DNA from: Apium graveolens
Taxonomy: Eukaryota; Streptophyta; Magnoliopsida; Apiales; Apiaceae
Assembly (NCBI RefSeq): GCF_009905375.1
Contig: NC_133647.1
Span: forward strand, 134,535,263 to 134,599,262
Length of the DNA stretch: 64,000 nucleotides
Direction of reading: 5' to 3'
Of this stretch, positions 12,561 through 24,790 are shown in pieces. Under the pieces are notes generated by a model that did no database searches, was not told the origin of the DNA, and saw only the letters and a program-made list of their open reading frames with translations. The position numbers were made by a program, and so were the translations under genes. The stretch's first letter is position 1; every line of letters begins with the position of its first letter.

Positions 12561-15500
12561 TTATACTTTTGCTCGTTAGCGTTCTATAACCTTTTAATAA
12601 CCACGTCAACCTTAGTATCACGAATGTGTTCCCATTCCGCATACTACCACCACTTTATTACTCCTTTTTCAGTTGTTTCTATTTTCCAAAATTTGATCAA
12701 TCAAATAGAAGTAAAGAAATTTGTTGAGAGATCACTATGATCATGAACACTTGTTATATCGCATAGTTAGTACAGAAGGTGGCCAGCCTTTAGTTCTTGA
12801 CAAGCAATTAAACAACATGTGGTATCCTACTAGGCTTCTATCACAAAGATAGATAGTCATTCGACAATACCTCCCCTTCTGGAAGGGTTGTTCTTCTCAG
12901 CTTACATGAAATGAAAAGAAGAGAAAAGAACGAACTGAAGAGAATTGTATATATGAAAAAAATATACTGCCACAAAATATCTGGCTTGGAACCTACCTCT
13001 GAACTATAGAGGTTTGTCATAGGAGAACAAAACATATACGTATTTATATCAGCATCAAGCATTATAGCTTTGTATTTCCCATGCCTAAATATTTTCACTA
13101 TCCCGTCCATCATTCTATGGACCCACACTCTTCCTCGAGCTTATACACAATTACCTTTGAAACTCCCTCGACATCGAAAATCGAATCTGGGATCTCATTC
13201 TAGACATCATCGTTACTTGAATTCTATGCTTGCACCGCAACCTTCCTCGTATAATAATATGACTCTCTATTGATAAGAAAGAATAATAATTCACTAGGTA
13301 GATACTCTACTTAATTAGTCTATCAATGATAACTTATACACTACCACGACCCGATTAGTGGTACTCAATCTCAACACCCATTCCAATACAACTCTCACGG
13401 TTGTAATCAGCTCATTACTCGCAGAATCATTGCTGCCTTACTATGGTCCACCACTGACCTACTGTAGTCATTCATTTTCCATGAAGTCTTAATAGCTAAC
13501 CATACGGAGTCCATACATGTCGTATCAAATCCTTCTAAGGAGGTAACATAATCACCATTCATGATTCATGGAGTACACTCCTGATCCTGACATACATACA
13601 TGACATGAAGCATATAAAATTGCTGAAGAGTTTCAATCAAAGCACCGATAGCAGGTTAATACCATTCTTAATCATACGCCCTAAATAGAGGACTTAAGTC
13701 AAAGGTTCGTCTAGTCCTTTTTGAAACATGGTCCTGGCTTATCTCAAGATAGTACCTTCTGAGATAGATAGCCTGCTCATGGCGATTACACAAATTAAAC
13801 CTTTACCAACTACTATTACGGTTGGGTATTGAACAGTCATCAGAAGGAATGTCAATCTTCCAAACCATAATACAACCTTCATAGCTTTAACCATTATCAC
13901 TGTATTCCTTTGGCACAAGCGCCTATAATTATCCTCTTACCTTTAAAGTGTCGGCCACCTCTTTGGCCTTTCCTGATAGTAAAATTTCCTTACAGTCAAT
14001 GTCATTTTAACCACCTCCAAATAAATGTTCTACCTTATTTCAATCACAGCTTATGTGAAAATACTTTTCTTTAATATCTGATGAGTAAAAAAAAATTCCA
14101 TTTTTCCATAAGTTATCCCCTCAGTCTTTAGAGGTTAATCACTGTCATGACTGACTCTCAATCATAATTAGAACATCTTTTATCTTAAGTCCTAATTGCC
14201 CTGAACAATTTCGACCATTACTGGTTCGATCCATACTTTCTCGTGGTTTAACACGTGCCCCACTTGGCAACATTATAATTACGTCATATTTCCTTTATCA
14301 ACATTTCTATTCTTGAGAATTTTGAATATTACCTTTCTCCTTGTAAAACCTCTAAGGTTATCCTTCAATCGTTCCTCCTGTATTCCCTAGATACATGGCA
14401 TATCACAATACCATTTACTAATACTAGAACCATTGTTTATATTCTTCTGAAAAATTTCTCCACTGATTCTTAAAGGTTGTTATTACCTTAATCATTTCCA
14501 ATTCATACTGTCAAAACTCACACTATCCCTATTAAGGGTGAAATGCCAACCTTTATGCATTCCCCTAGGATTCATTTTAAGTTACCGATGTTCTATTCTT
14601 AATTCCACCTTTAAAAAGGTACATGCATCCTTCCATGGATAAATCAAGTCATATATCCCTGATAGATTATCTTGTTCATCATTCCCACCTCGATAGTCTA
14701 TACCTAACTTCATAATAGCATCCTTATTCAAATTGAGGTCAATTCATATGGCCTCCAAAAGATAACAATGGTCATCCGCTTTTCTTTCCTGATTTGGTAA
14801 TGATAATATGGATGTTCTGGAAGATATTGGTCATGTTCAACGTGAACCTCTTCTTAATAATTCCTTATTTACTTTTGTTGTTTATCTCAACAGTCATCTC
14901 AATGTTGGGATATCTCTCATACCTGGCGTCTCCCTTTCTGGGTATCGAGCCACCGGTCTTACATTTCACATTATTGAAGGTCACTTCCTTCATCCAATTT
15001 TTTTTCCTGATTTCTTACTTTCTTGTCTCCTCAGTCTATCCGTGTCTCAATATTTATCCTTCGAACTATCTCAAGGTTTCCTCGAATTCTCCCAACTTAA
15101 AGGGGGTACAATATATGTATCTCTTATGCCTTCAACCATCAATTTTAACTCATGGTGGATCATCATCATCTTGACGATTACATACTTTTCTATTTCTATT
15201 GCTATGAGTCTTTAGGGTTTCCTCATACCCAACTCCCTTATCATTCCTCAAACTCTATTGCCTTTATATTCCTTTCCACTTCAGTTTCTTTTTATTTTCC
15301 TTTCTCTTATCATTATTTCATGAACTAACACAACATAAGCATTGATTTCAACATCCCGTCATTCTGGATTCGTGCCCTTAGAACGAATCTTGACCACTTT
15401 TACAACTTAAATTCACAATTCATCATACTCGTCTGCCTTTGTTCTGGCTCTAAAGCTTTTACACTATTCCATAACCTTGGGAATTACTTTCCCGAAAATA

Positions 15501-15585
15501 ATTGGCTGAACTTTAATCAGTTTATTATAATCTCTTGCTCTGTGCCTTCCTTGGCCTTTCACCGGTGGGTGGCCTCTCTCTTAGG
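12561..15585. other. Unrecognised interior of the Tekay-like element
   Basis: Three kilobases with no ORF that I can assign. Open stretches on the plus strand near 14794-15215 are hydrophobic only because the strand is T/C-rich; they match no family that I know. The region is probably decayed or foreign filler sequence between the integrase and gag remnants. Confidence 0.4.
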
Positions 15586-15589
15586 AGGG

Positions 15590-15725
15590 TAAGTGACAAA
15601 AACAGTCCTTCGTGGTTCGTCAATCATTTAGAATCGCAAATGATTCCTCTATTTCCTTTAGCCAGGCTCTTGCCTCGACTGGGTCAGCTTGTTTCTTAGA
15701 ACTCAGAGAGCTTAGCGACTTAAAG
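15590..15725 (-). pseudogene. Gag remnant of the Tekay-like element, out of normal order
   Basis: A short minus-strand reading contains ADPVEARAWLKEIEESFAIL, a pattern typical of the gag N-terminal half of plant Ty3/gypsy elements. It lies downstream (in element sense) of the RNase H remnant, the reverse of the normal gag-pol order. It has stop codons and no zinc knuckle. Confidence 0.5.
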
Positions 15726-16165
15726 GTCCTGAAAGAATTTCTCACCGCATTGTTTCCTCAGGGTGGTGGTTGGGAATAATAGTCTAAGTTCTTTCTAGAA
15801 AGGGCCATAAATTATCATATAGGAGTACCGTCTCGGGTCTCCTTTCCTTACTCGACTTCTGTTTCTTAAGTCTGAACATTTCCTCCTCCTCCCCATAATC
15901 GGGGTCATCCCTCATATTTTAAATCCTCATTTTCGCTTCATTATGTTATGGGTTCCTTCTATCTTGATGGCGACCTCCCTGACTATCACGTTCAGGGTTT
16001 GCTCTAAATCTTATTCCTCAAACTAGCTGTCATCTAAGATCTCATCTTTAAGCTCTTGAACAATTGGAACCCAAATTCTGTAGAAATACCTCATTATTCC
16101 CTTATCATCTTTCTCGGTATTAATCTCATATTTATTTGTTGGCTCTCTGCCTTCATTCATCACCT

Positions 16166-16850
16166 TTACTGGCACAATATGTTCTTTTCCAATAATTCGG
16201 GCTGTATTGCTATCTCAAACAGCTTTTCGGTACCGGTTCCGGTTACCTTCACTACTATTTCCATTTTCTCAAAATCTCTTATAAACTCTCCAAAAGACAT
16301 TATCATCTTGAGTCTCTCCTTTTTACTAAGGGCATCAGCCACCATATAGGCTTTCCCCGAATGATAAAGAATCTCCCAATCATAATTCTTGATTAGCTCT
16401 AACCGCCTCATCTGGCGTATGTTGAGCTCTTTCTACGCAAAATGTACTAGAGCTCCTATGGTTTGTGTAAATCTCGCACTTCTATCCATACAAGTAGTGC
16501 CTCCAATATTTAGGGCAAACCTATTGCCACGAGCCCAAGCTCATGGGTGGGGATATCGAATTTTATATTCCCTTAATTGTCTTGACGCAGACGTGATTAT
16601 CTTGCTGTGCTATATAAGAAGCACCCTAATTCTTTATGCGAAGCGTCACTTACAAATCACAAAATCTCCTTTTCCATCCGGCAACGCCAGCATAGGGGCC
16701 ATCACCAACCTCTGCTTCAGTTCTTGAAAGCTGTTCTCGCATTTCTCTGTCCATTCGAACTTCTCAGTCTTACGAGTAAGCCGCGTTAAAGGGGCTACTA
16801 TCTTCACAAACTTGAACGAACCTCCGGTAGTGACCGGCCAATCCTACCTC
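16166..16850 (-). pseudogene. RT C-terminus and RNase H remnant of the Tekay-like element
   Basis: The clearest part is 16166-16411, an RNase H end with MRRLELIKNYDWEILYHSGK and VADALSKKER. Upstream to about 16850 broken pieces of the RT thumb and RNase H follow (LTRLTRKTEKFEWTEKCE type). The RT palm and protease are absent. Confidence 0.65.
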
Positions 16851-16895
16851 TGGTAGTCGACCTAACCATGGTCATCAATTCCTCAGTGGTCCTTT

Positions 16896-17250
16896 ATTCA
16901 TTCTTGTCAGGATCCTCCACGGGATCCTCCTCAGCAACAATCCCTTCTAGGACAACATCCTCAACCGCTACACCCTTAATACCAACATCATCCGGTCCTG
17001 CATTAGGACACTCTATCGGATCCACAATCCGATCTCCAATTAGTAATAAAATATCATCGCGATGTTGCTCCTCAACCTCAGGGTTCGGAGGCCCGCTACT
17101 ATATACGATAACGAACTACGCTTCTATCGCTACATTTATAAGGGTTCCCATAAGGGTTTTAACTGTTAGTACTACGTTAGGTAGTCCGACTATGAACTTG
17201 GCAAGAGTTCTTATTATCTTAGTGAACTTATTATCTTAACGTCCCATCAT
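16896..17250 (-). pseudogene. Leader ORF remnant between primer site and gag
   Basis: A minus-strand reading of about 115 codons with internal stops. The C-terminal part is open and very acidic (VEDVVLEGIVAEEDPVEDPD). It starts within 40 bases of the primer site. The other Tekay element in the window has an acidic leader ORF in the same relative place (46796-47317), so this may be a decayed counterpart. Function unknown. Confidence 0.4.
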
Positions 17251-17271
17251 CTCTGAGGTTTATAACGCTTG

Positions 17272-17283
17272 GCTCTGATACCA
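17272..17283 (-). promoter_or_regulatory. Primer binding site, initiator tRNA-Met
   Basis: The plus strand reads GCTCTGATACCA, which on the minus strand is TGGTATCAGAGC, the complement of the 3' end of plant initiator tRNA-Met. It sits 4 bases inside the 5' LTR and fixes the orientation of the element as minus. Confidence 0.88.
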
Positions 17284-17287
17284 TTTC

Positions 17288-20200
17288 TGTAACACCCCCA
17301 GATCCGGGGTCGGGGATCCGGGTCGTCACGGTCTTTCTTTCCACAATATCACTTTACTTAATTAATAATAATAACCTTATGCTGTGACCCCACACTAACA
17401 CACACCACAACCCGTTATAGTCTCAGAGATGAAATTTAAATAAGTACAAGTCTTTGAATCCACAATTTAAAAGTTATTACAACCCAAAATGATTACTTGA
17501 TAAATTTACAGTTAATTGTCATTATCTACCACCAGTTATAATTATACATAATTGATTCTCAAAAGTAGATGGTCTGATCTACAATGGATCTACCTCTGCG
17601 GCTATAGCAGCTACAACATCATCGGGAAGACGCGGGACGCTTCCCACGCGCTTGCGCTGGGTCTGCTGGAGTCTGGCCATCTCTCCTAACTGTTGTTGTG
17701 TGATGAAGAAATAAAGCAAGGGTGAGCAGCAAGCCCACCAAAATAATATGTATAATGATTTACAATATATGAGCCTACTCATAATACTCATGAAAGTCTT
17801 GGTCAAAAGAAATGAACCAAGTTTGATATCTTAATGCGATGAAGTCGCAAAATATTCAGTATATATACATATATACTTTTCAAAATATTGGAAGTCCTCT
17901 TCCATGCATAATATACACAAAGTCCCAGTGTATAACTGTATAAAAAAAATATCATTGCAAGGTGATCTCATATATCTAACCTTGTCTCAACGTTTTTCTG
18001 AAAATCTTTGTCATTCATAAGACAATTATTAATTAGATATAAGTTTAAAAGATGAAGTTACAAGATACCCCAATATACTTATATCTTTCCCAAATACTAC
18101 TTGAACTACCACCGTTCAAGTTATAATCAGTTTCAAAAGTTCATCACATAGATGAGACTACAAGACAAGATTTGAATAGATTCAATCTTTAAAATATTAT
18201 TAAAGGAAATGAAGTTATGACATACTTCATTAAGTTCTGATATATATATATATCCACATATACTTCTTCCTTTATACATTTCCTGAAAACATCTGTCATG
18301 TTAAGTATGAACAGAGTTTGAAACATCCAATGAATTTTGGAAAGGAAAAGAATTTTGGCATAAACCAGATATCTTGCTGATCAGGCAAAGATACCCATAA
18401 GTAACCTTTTCTACTAGTAGATGGACGAATTCCCCACTGGTCATCACCCTGGTCTCAATAGGACCTTATGCTGGACTGCCACTCAGCCACTTACGCATTT
18501 GATGGACTCCCACTGAGCCACTTACACTATCATGGACGCCCACTGAGCCCATGTTGCTTATGCTGACTCAATAGATGGACTTACTTCCCGAACGTTGGGT
18601 AAGTAATCAATTCATTTACCAAAACTGCAACCTTGTTGCGAATATAAAATACACCACAGAGTCGGATCCCTCAGTTTTGAGCGAGTATTTAAATCCCCTT
18701 AAAAGGAAGATCTTAAATATAAAAATGAGTTTTGGGATCCGCTCTAACTTTTAAAAATTATTTTGAAGACTCGAAAACACTTTAAAGAGTGTTTGGAGTA
18801 ATGCTGATTTAATGAAGTAAATCAGTCCCCAGTATGAAAGAAATATCTGAATATTATTATTTAAATAATATTCCCATAAGGATAATGGAGGTAGAAGTTG
18901 GAAAACTTATACTCGAATGAATAGCAAATAATCAAAGATATACTTATACGAAAGTAATATCTTTATTTGAATAATAAAAAAATAAGTTTGATTATCGACA
19001 CCTTATTCTTTAATACAATAAAGAATATTATTAAGTAATAAGCGGAGTCATAATACCTCGAATGAATAATATAAATAATATTCATTAAATGAAATAAAGG
19101 AGTCAATACATCCTCAAATGACTGTCCAATTAATAATCATTAATTAATATAAACTGAGTCATAAGCCCTCGAATGAATATTCGAAATCATATTCAATAAT
19201 AAAATAAAGGAGTCATACCTCCCCAGATGAATATTCGAAATAATATTCAATAATAAAATAAAGGAGTCATAAGTCCTCAAAAGAATATTCAAGTAATATT
19301 CAAATGATAAAACAAACTGAGTCATAAGCCCTCGAATGAATATTCGAAATCATATTCAATAATAAAATAAAGGAGTCATACCTCCCCAGATGAATATTCG
19401 GAATAATATTCAATAATAAAATAAAGGAGTCATAAGTCCTCAAAAGAATATTCAAGTAATATTCAAATGATAAAACAAACTGAGTCATAAGCCCTCGAAT
19501 GAATATTCGAAATAGGATTCAATTAATAAATTAAAAGTTATCGAATAAACCTTATTCGATTAATAGTTTGGAAAACTATAACCATATATATATATAAGTA
19601 TATATATATATATATTTATATACATATATACAAAATCTACTCGGGATCCTCGACTCCCGGTTTAGAAATATGTTCACCTTTTATCCCTTATACTAAGGGT
19701 ATACGCAACTACTTGCTTATTTCTAGCATAGGTATTATGCAACTATAAGCATTGAAATCCACAGATAGATAACCAGATTACGAAACAGACATGCATATAT
19801 ACCATATCAGCATGCTCCAATATATCGCAAAATTTGCTAATAACAATCATGCACTATCACAAGATAATGCATATACATATATTTACATCACAACAACAGT
19901 ATAACGGGTAGAAAACTTGCATGAGCGACTTGGGGTGATAAAAGGCTCGGGACGAGTCTGGTAACCTATAAACAACAAGTAAGTTGGAATTAAACCAAAA
20001 TCACTTGTAAATCTATACTTTAAATAACTTAGACTCTAACGCTTGTTTTGCGCTCACTGATTCGCTTAAGCCACTCGGGTACCCTCGGCTCCACCATTTT
20101 TAATAATTTAACCTTTACGAGTTTTAAAGCGATTCCTTCGCGAGTGTCTTACCAACTGCCTAACACACTTACCGTAAATGTTTCATACATTAATTAACCC

Positions 20201-21714
20201 TTTTTGGTCTTTAACCTATGTTTCAAAGTAAGGCGAGGGAAAAAGTTTCGTTCGCGAAACGCCGTTACTTGAAACGGTCGTTTCTCCTAAACCGTGCATC
20301 GGAATCGAACGAACTACATATCAAAACGAAGCTCGTAACATGAGCTATCTAAAAATTGCAGTGGTCATAATCTAGCAGGGGGTTCTCGGGTCCTAATGCT
20401 ATGCACAAAAACAGTCCAAAGAAAATCGGACGTTACGACGGCTATGTTTACGCGATTTCCAATATTTTAAACCATTCAAAACCATTCCAAATCAACCTCA
20501 AATCCAACATACAACCAACATCCATCCTTATCTCATCATAACAACCCCAACCAATTCAATTTAATCATTCATACTTATGCCTAAACTTAACTTTAATCAT
20601 ACTTAAGTTCTTTTAAATCAAAACCACAACATTTACCATTCCATTTCACTACCATTTCAAATCCCAAACTCTAATCACAACAACAAGCTACAATATCATC
20701 CTACTAATCAAAATCATCTTATAATATATAGGAACCTAGGGTTTGGAGATGGTATACCTTCCTTGAAGTGGTGGGAGGAGCTAGGAAGCCTTAAGAAGCT
20801 TTGAGAAGTCTTAAGAATGCTTGGATCTTCAAGAAAAACAAGAAAAATTTCAAGTTAAAAACTTGAAAACACTATTCATTGTCTTCTTCTTTGATTAAAT
20901 GAAGAAGATTGAGAAGGAATTAATGGCTTAAACTCATGATATAGTCCTAACTAAGCATGAAGATGATTAGGGAATTATCTTACCAATTTAGGAGGCTTGG
21001 ATCTTGAGTTTTGAAATTCTTTGCCTTTAAAATGCTAAAAAGCCGAGAGCTCTTCAAGAACAAGCCTTGGTTGCTTTTTGATTTTTGATGAAAATGATTT
21101 TACTTGGCTTGGTTGCTTTGCTTTTGTGTTTGATTTAGTCAATTACCTTCTTGCCCTTGAATTTGTGTGGTTACAAAGCCACCACACCTCCTTCCTTCCC
21201 ATGTCATGCTTGTGTCATCCTCATGATGTCATCCTCCCTTCCTTGTCCTCTTTCTATTGGTTGGATGACATCCTTCCCACTAATCCCTTTGATTAACTTC
21301 CTAATCGTTTGCCTAATGACCGCTGATCTGTTATACGGTTCGCTTAACTTTCGTTCTCGTTTATCGTTTGAGGGATCATACCCGGGATCTTATTACTTAG
21401 GTTCCCTTAACCTTTCTCAATATATTATATTCCTTTTATGATCCTCTCCTATAATCCTTTAATTTAAATCCTTTTCATCCTGTTACCTTATACTTAATTA
21501 TCTCCGTATCTTGTGGATTTCCGGGAAAAATCAAAGTGTTCGGAATTGGATTCTGACGATCTTTACATACACTTATATACCACATAGAGTACTAATAATA
21601 TCCCATAAGATCAATAACAGAACCCCTACATAGCGTGGCATGAAAAGTTTTCTCGTTCAGCAAAAACACTATTCATAAGGGTTTCAAAATTTCTCAAAAA
21701 TTGGGGTTATTACA
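17288..21714 (-). repeat. 5' LTR of the Tekay-like element
   Basis: 4427 bp, the partner of 7278-11707. It includes the second copy of the 54-bp minisatellite (19045-19536). Confidence 0.93.
19045..19536. repeat. Minisatellite of nine 54-56-bp units in the 5' LTR
   Basis: Same structure as at 9039-9530, with a few substitutions and no change in unit number. The array has therefore been stable since insertion. Confidence 0.88.
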
Positions 21715-21719
21715 ATGGT

Positions 21720-23086
21720 TCTTCCTCCTGAACTGCGAACAACTGCTCATCCGAAAAAGATTCATTGATTAACGTCCTATCTTGTGAAGTAGAATCGGGA
21801 TTCTCCAACCTAGAGAGATGGTCAGCTACTTGATTCTCAGTACCTTTTCTATCCTTGATCTCTAACTCAAATTCCTGAAGTAAAAGCACCCAACGAATGA
21901 GTCTCGGCTTCGAATCCTTCTTGGAAACCAGATAGCGAATAGCCGCATGATCAGTGAATACTGTTACTTTCGTACCAAGTAGATAAGATCGAAATTTCTC
22001 GAAACCAAAGACTATAGCCAAAAGCTCCTTCTCAGTAGTGGTGTAGTTCAATTGGGCCCCATTTAAAGTCTTACTCGCATAGTAGACCACATGGAAGAGA
22101 TTTTTCTTGCGCTGTCCCAGAACTGCACCTACCGCATAATCACTCGCATCACACATCATCTCAAACGGTTCCGTCCAATCTGGTGTTGTAATAACTGGTG
22201 CAGTGATCAAACTCTTCTTGAGAGTCTCGAATGCTGCCAAACATTCATCATCAAATTTGAAAAGCACATCTTTCTCAAGCAAATTGCACAACGGCTTAGA
22301 TATCTTTGAAAAGTCCTTGATGAATCGCCGATAAAAACCCGCATGGCCAAGAAAACTACGGATTCCTTTCACAGAATTAGGTGGGGGAAGATTTTCAATG
22401 ACTCCCACCTTGGCCTTGTCCACCTCCAGACCCTTGTTAGAGACCTTATGCCCAAGAATAATGCCTTCACGCACCATAAAATGACATTTCTCCCAATTGA
22501 GCACCAAATTAGTTTCCACGCATCTTTTGAGTACGGCGCGCTGATTATTCAAACATTCATCATATGAATGTCCAAAGACGGAGAAGTCGTCCATGAACAC
22601 TTCGACATTATTTCCAATCATGTCAGAGAATATAGCCATCATACATCTCTGAAAAGTGGCCGGGGCGCCACATAACCCAAACGAAACTCTACGAAAAGCA
22701 AATGTGCCAAATGGACAAGTGAAGGTAGTCTTTTCCTGATCCTCTGGTGCAATACAAATCTGATTATACCCTGAATAACCATCCAGAAGACAAAAATACT
22801 CATGACCCGCCAACCTGTCAAGCATCTGATCAATAAATGGAAGAGGGAAGTGATCCTTCCTTGTGGCTTTGTTCAATTTTCTATAATCCATGCATACTCT
22901 TCATCCTGTAACTGTTCGAGTGGGGATGAGCTCATTCTTTTCATTTGCGACCACAGTGATACCTCCTTTCTTAGGTACACATTGTACGGGGCTCACCCAC
23001 GAGCTGTCAGAAATAGGATAAATGATGCCTGCATCCAGCCATTTCAGAATTTCTTTCTTCACCACCTCCTTCATGATGGGATTCAA
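21720..23086 (-). pseudogene. Athila reverse transcriptase and RNase H
   Basis: Middle part of pol. The RT has [20 protein letters not shown] and the catalytic FMDDFSVFG. RNase H begins near [14 protein letters not shown], has its TTTEKELLA block, and ends with the tether DHLSRLE. A TGA at 22901-22903 replaces the Trp that normally precedes RVCxDYRKLN. Another TGA at 23090-23092 separates this part from the protease. The frame is the same as gag-protease upstream and integrase downstream, so this is one polyprotein with point nonsense changes. The open frame ends at the Tekay-like insertion (21714). Confidence 0.92.
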
Positions 23087-23089
23087 TCT

Positions 23090-24775
23090 TCACTGCTGTT
23101 TCACAGTTGGCTTACTACCTTCCTCTAGCAGAATTTTATGTATACAATATGAAGGACTTATCCCCTTGATGTCTGCTATGGTCCATCCAATAGCCGATTT
23201 GAATTCTCTCAAAATCCTTAAGAGCTTGTCTTCCTCACTACCTGAAAGGTCAGATGAAATAATAACAGGTAACGTAGATGAATCACCTAAAAAAACATAC
23301 CTCAAGTGTTCAGGTAATGGCTTGAGCTCCAAGGTAGGTGCTTCCTCTATTGATGGTTTGAGCTTTCCTTCAGCATTCTTAAGGTCAGAAGTACCAAGAG
23401 ATTCAAATGGTATGTCCAGCTTTCGCTTCCAGGGAGAAGCGTTCAGATATTGTAATTGCTCATTGCCATCTTCATCATCGCTGTCAAAATCCCCCACTAA
23501 GGCCTTTTCCAATGCATCAGATATTAGCATGCGATCGAGTTCCGAAGTAACCGCAGAATCAATCACATCCACTTTTAAGCACTCCTCATCTTCTGTAGGG
23601 AATTTCATTGCCTTGAATATGTTGAAGGTCACATCCTGATCTTGTACCCGCATAGTAAGTTCACCTTTTTGCACATCTATCAAGGTATGGCCAGTAGCCA
23701 AGAAAGGCCTTCCCAAGATTATGGGAATCTTCTTATCTTCCTCAAAATCCAGAATAACAAAATCTGCAGGAAAGAAGAGCTTATCCACCTTGACGAGCAC
23801 ATCCTCCACTATGCCCCTTGGGTAAGTAATGGAACGATCAGCCAATTGTAGCGACATGTATGTGGGTTTTGGATCAGGCAGATCCAGCTTTTTAAAGATC
23901 GACAACGACATCAGATTAATGCTTGCTCCCAAATCACAAAGGCACTTGTCAAAAGTCAGATTGCAAATGGTGCAAGGAATGGTGAAGCTTCCTGGATCTT
24001 TCAGTTTTGGTGGTAACTTTTGCTGCAGAACAGCGCTGCATTCTTCCGTGAGAGCAACGGTTTCAAGGTCATCCAGTTTCACCTTCCTTGAAAGAATAGT
24101 CTTCATAAACTTCGCATAACTAGGCATTTGCTCCAGAGCCTCAGCGAAAGGTATATTGATGTGAAGTTTCTTGAACAACTCCAGAAACTTTCCGAACTGT
24201 CTATCCAGCTTTTGTTGCTGCAATCTCTTAGGAAAAGGTGGTGGAGGGTAGAGCTGTTTCTCCCCTGTATTAGCCTCAGGCAGAGTGTGTTCAACAGTAG
24301 TCTTCCTTGGCTCCGCCGCTTTCTCCTTTTGCTTAGATTCTTCATCTCTAATTTCAGCTTCTCCTTCTTTTGCCTTTTCAGCATCAGCAACTTTTCCAGA
24401 CCTTAAGGTAATAGCCTTGACTTGCTCTTTAGCTTCCTTCCTGCCTGGTACTTCCGTGTCACTGGGAAGAGTGCCAGGTTGACGATTGAGCACTGCATTG
24501 GCTAACTGACCGATTTGATTTTCCAAGGTCTTGATAGAAACCGCCTGACTCTTGCACAACAGCTTAAGTTCCTCAAAGTCAGGACTAGTAGGTGCAGCTG
24601 TACTTCCCTGTTGAGGATATGATTGCCTTGTAGCATACTGATGTGGTTGCCGGAATCCAGGTGGGTTAAACTGTTTACTCACTCCTTGCTGATATGGTGG
24701 CTGAATAGCATTCTGATTATTTCCCCAGCTAAAATTTGGATGATTTCTGTTGTTAGGATGATAGGTCGCTGGCAC
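23090..24775 (-). pseudogene. Athila gag C-terminal region and aspartic protease
   Basis: About 560 codons. The first 250 are Gln/Pro/Lys-rich linker sequence with a coiled-coil-prone part (LKLLCKSQAVSIKTLENQIG). The protease follows, with a CTICNLTFDKCLCDLGASIN core; DLGAS is the Athila form of the D-S/T-G active site. It continues with ILGRPFLATG, the second conserved protease block. A TAG at 24791-24793 separates it from gag and a TGA at 23090-23092 ends it. It would cut the polyprotein if read through. Confidence 0.85.
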
Positions 24776-24790
24776 AGGCTGCTGTTCTCG

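Larger units (their letters stand above)
7278..21714 (-). mobile_element. Tekay-like Ty3/gypsy element with 4.4-kb LTRs and a decayed interior
   Basis: The element starts TGTAACACCC and ends GGTTATTACA on the plus strand, and is flanked by ATGGT duplications (7273-7277 and 21715-21719). The LTRs are 7278-11707 and 17288-21714. The interior is only 5.58 kb. It contains an initiator-Met primer site at 17272-17283 and remnants of a leader ORF, RT-RNase H, gag, integrase and chromodomain, all on the minus strand and all full of stops. The LTRs are nearly identical, so the insertion is recent although the interior is long dead. It must have been moved by proteins supplied by another element. Confidence 0.92.

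Noticed and set aside
14794..15215. Two overlapping plus-strand frames with many hydrophobic residues that look like a membrane protein
   Set aside because: Both frames are equally hydrophobic, which is a composition effect of a T/C-rich strand opposite decayed retrotransposon sequence.
23022..23639. Plus-strand frame of 205 codons opposite the Athila protease-RT part
   Set aside because: It is the shadow of the minus-strand gag-pol frame and has no independent support.
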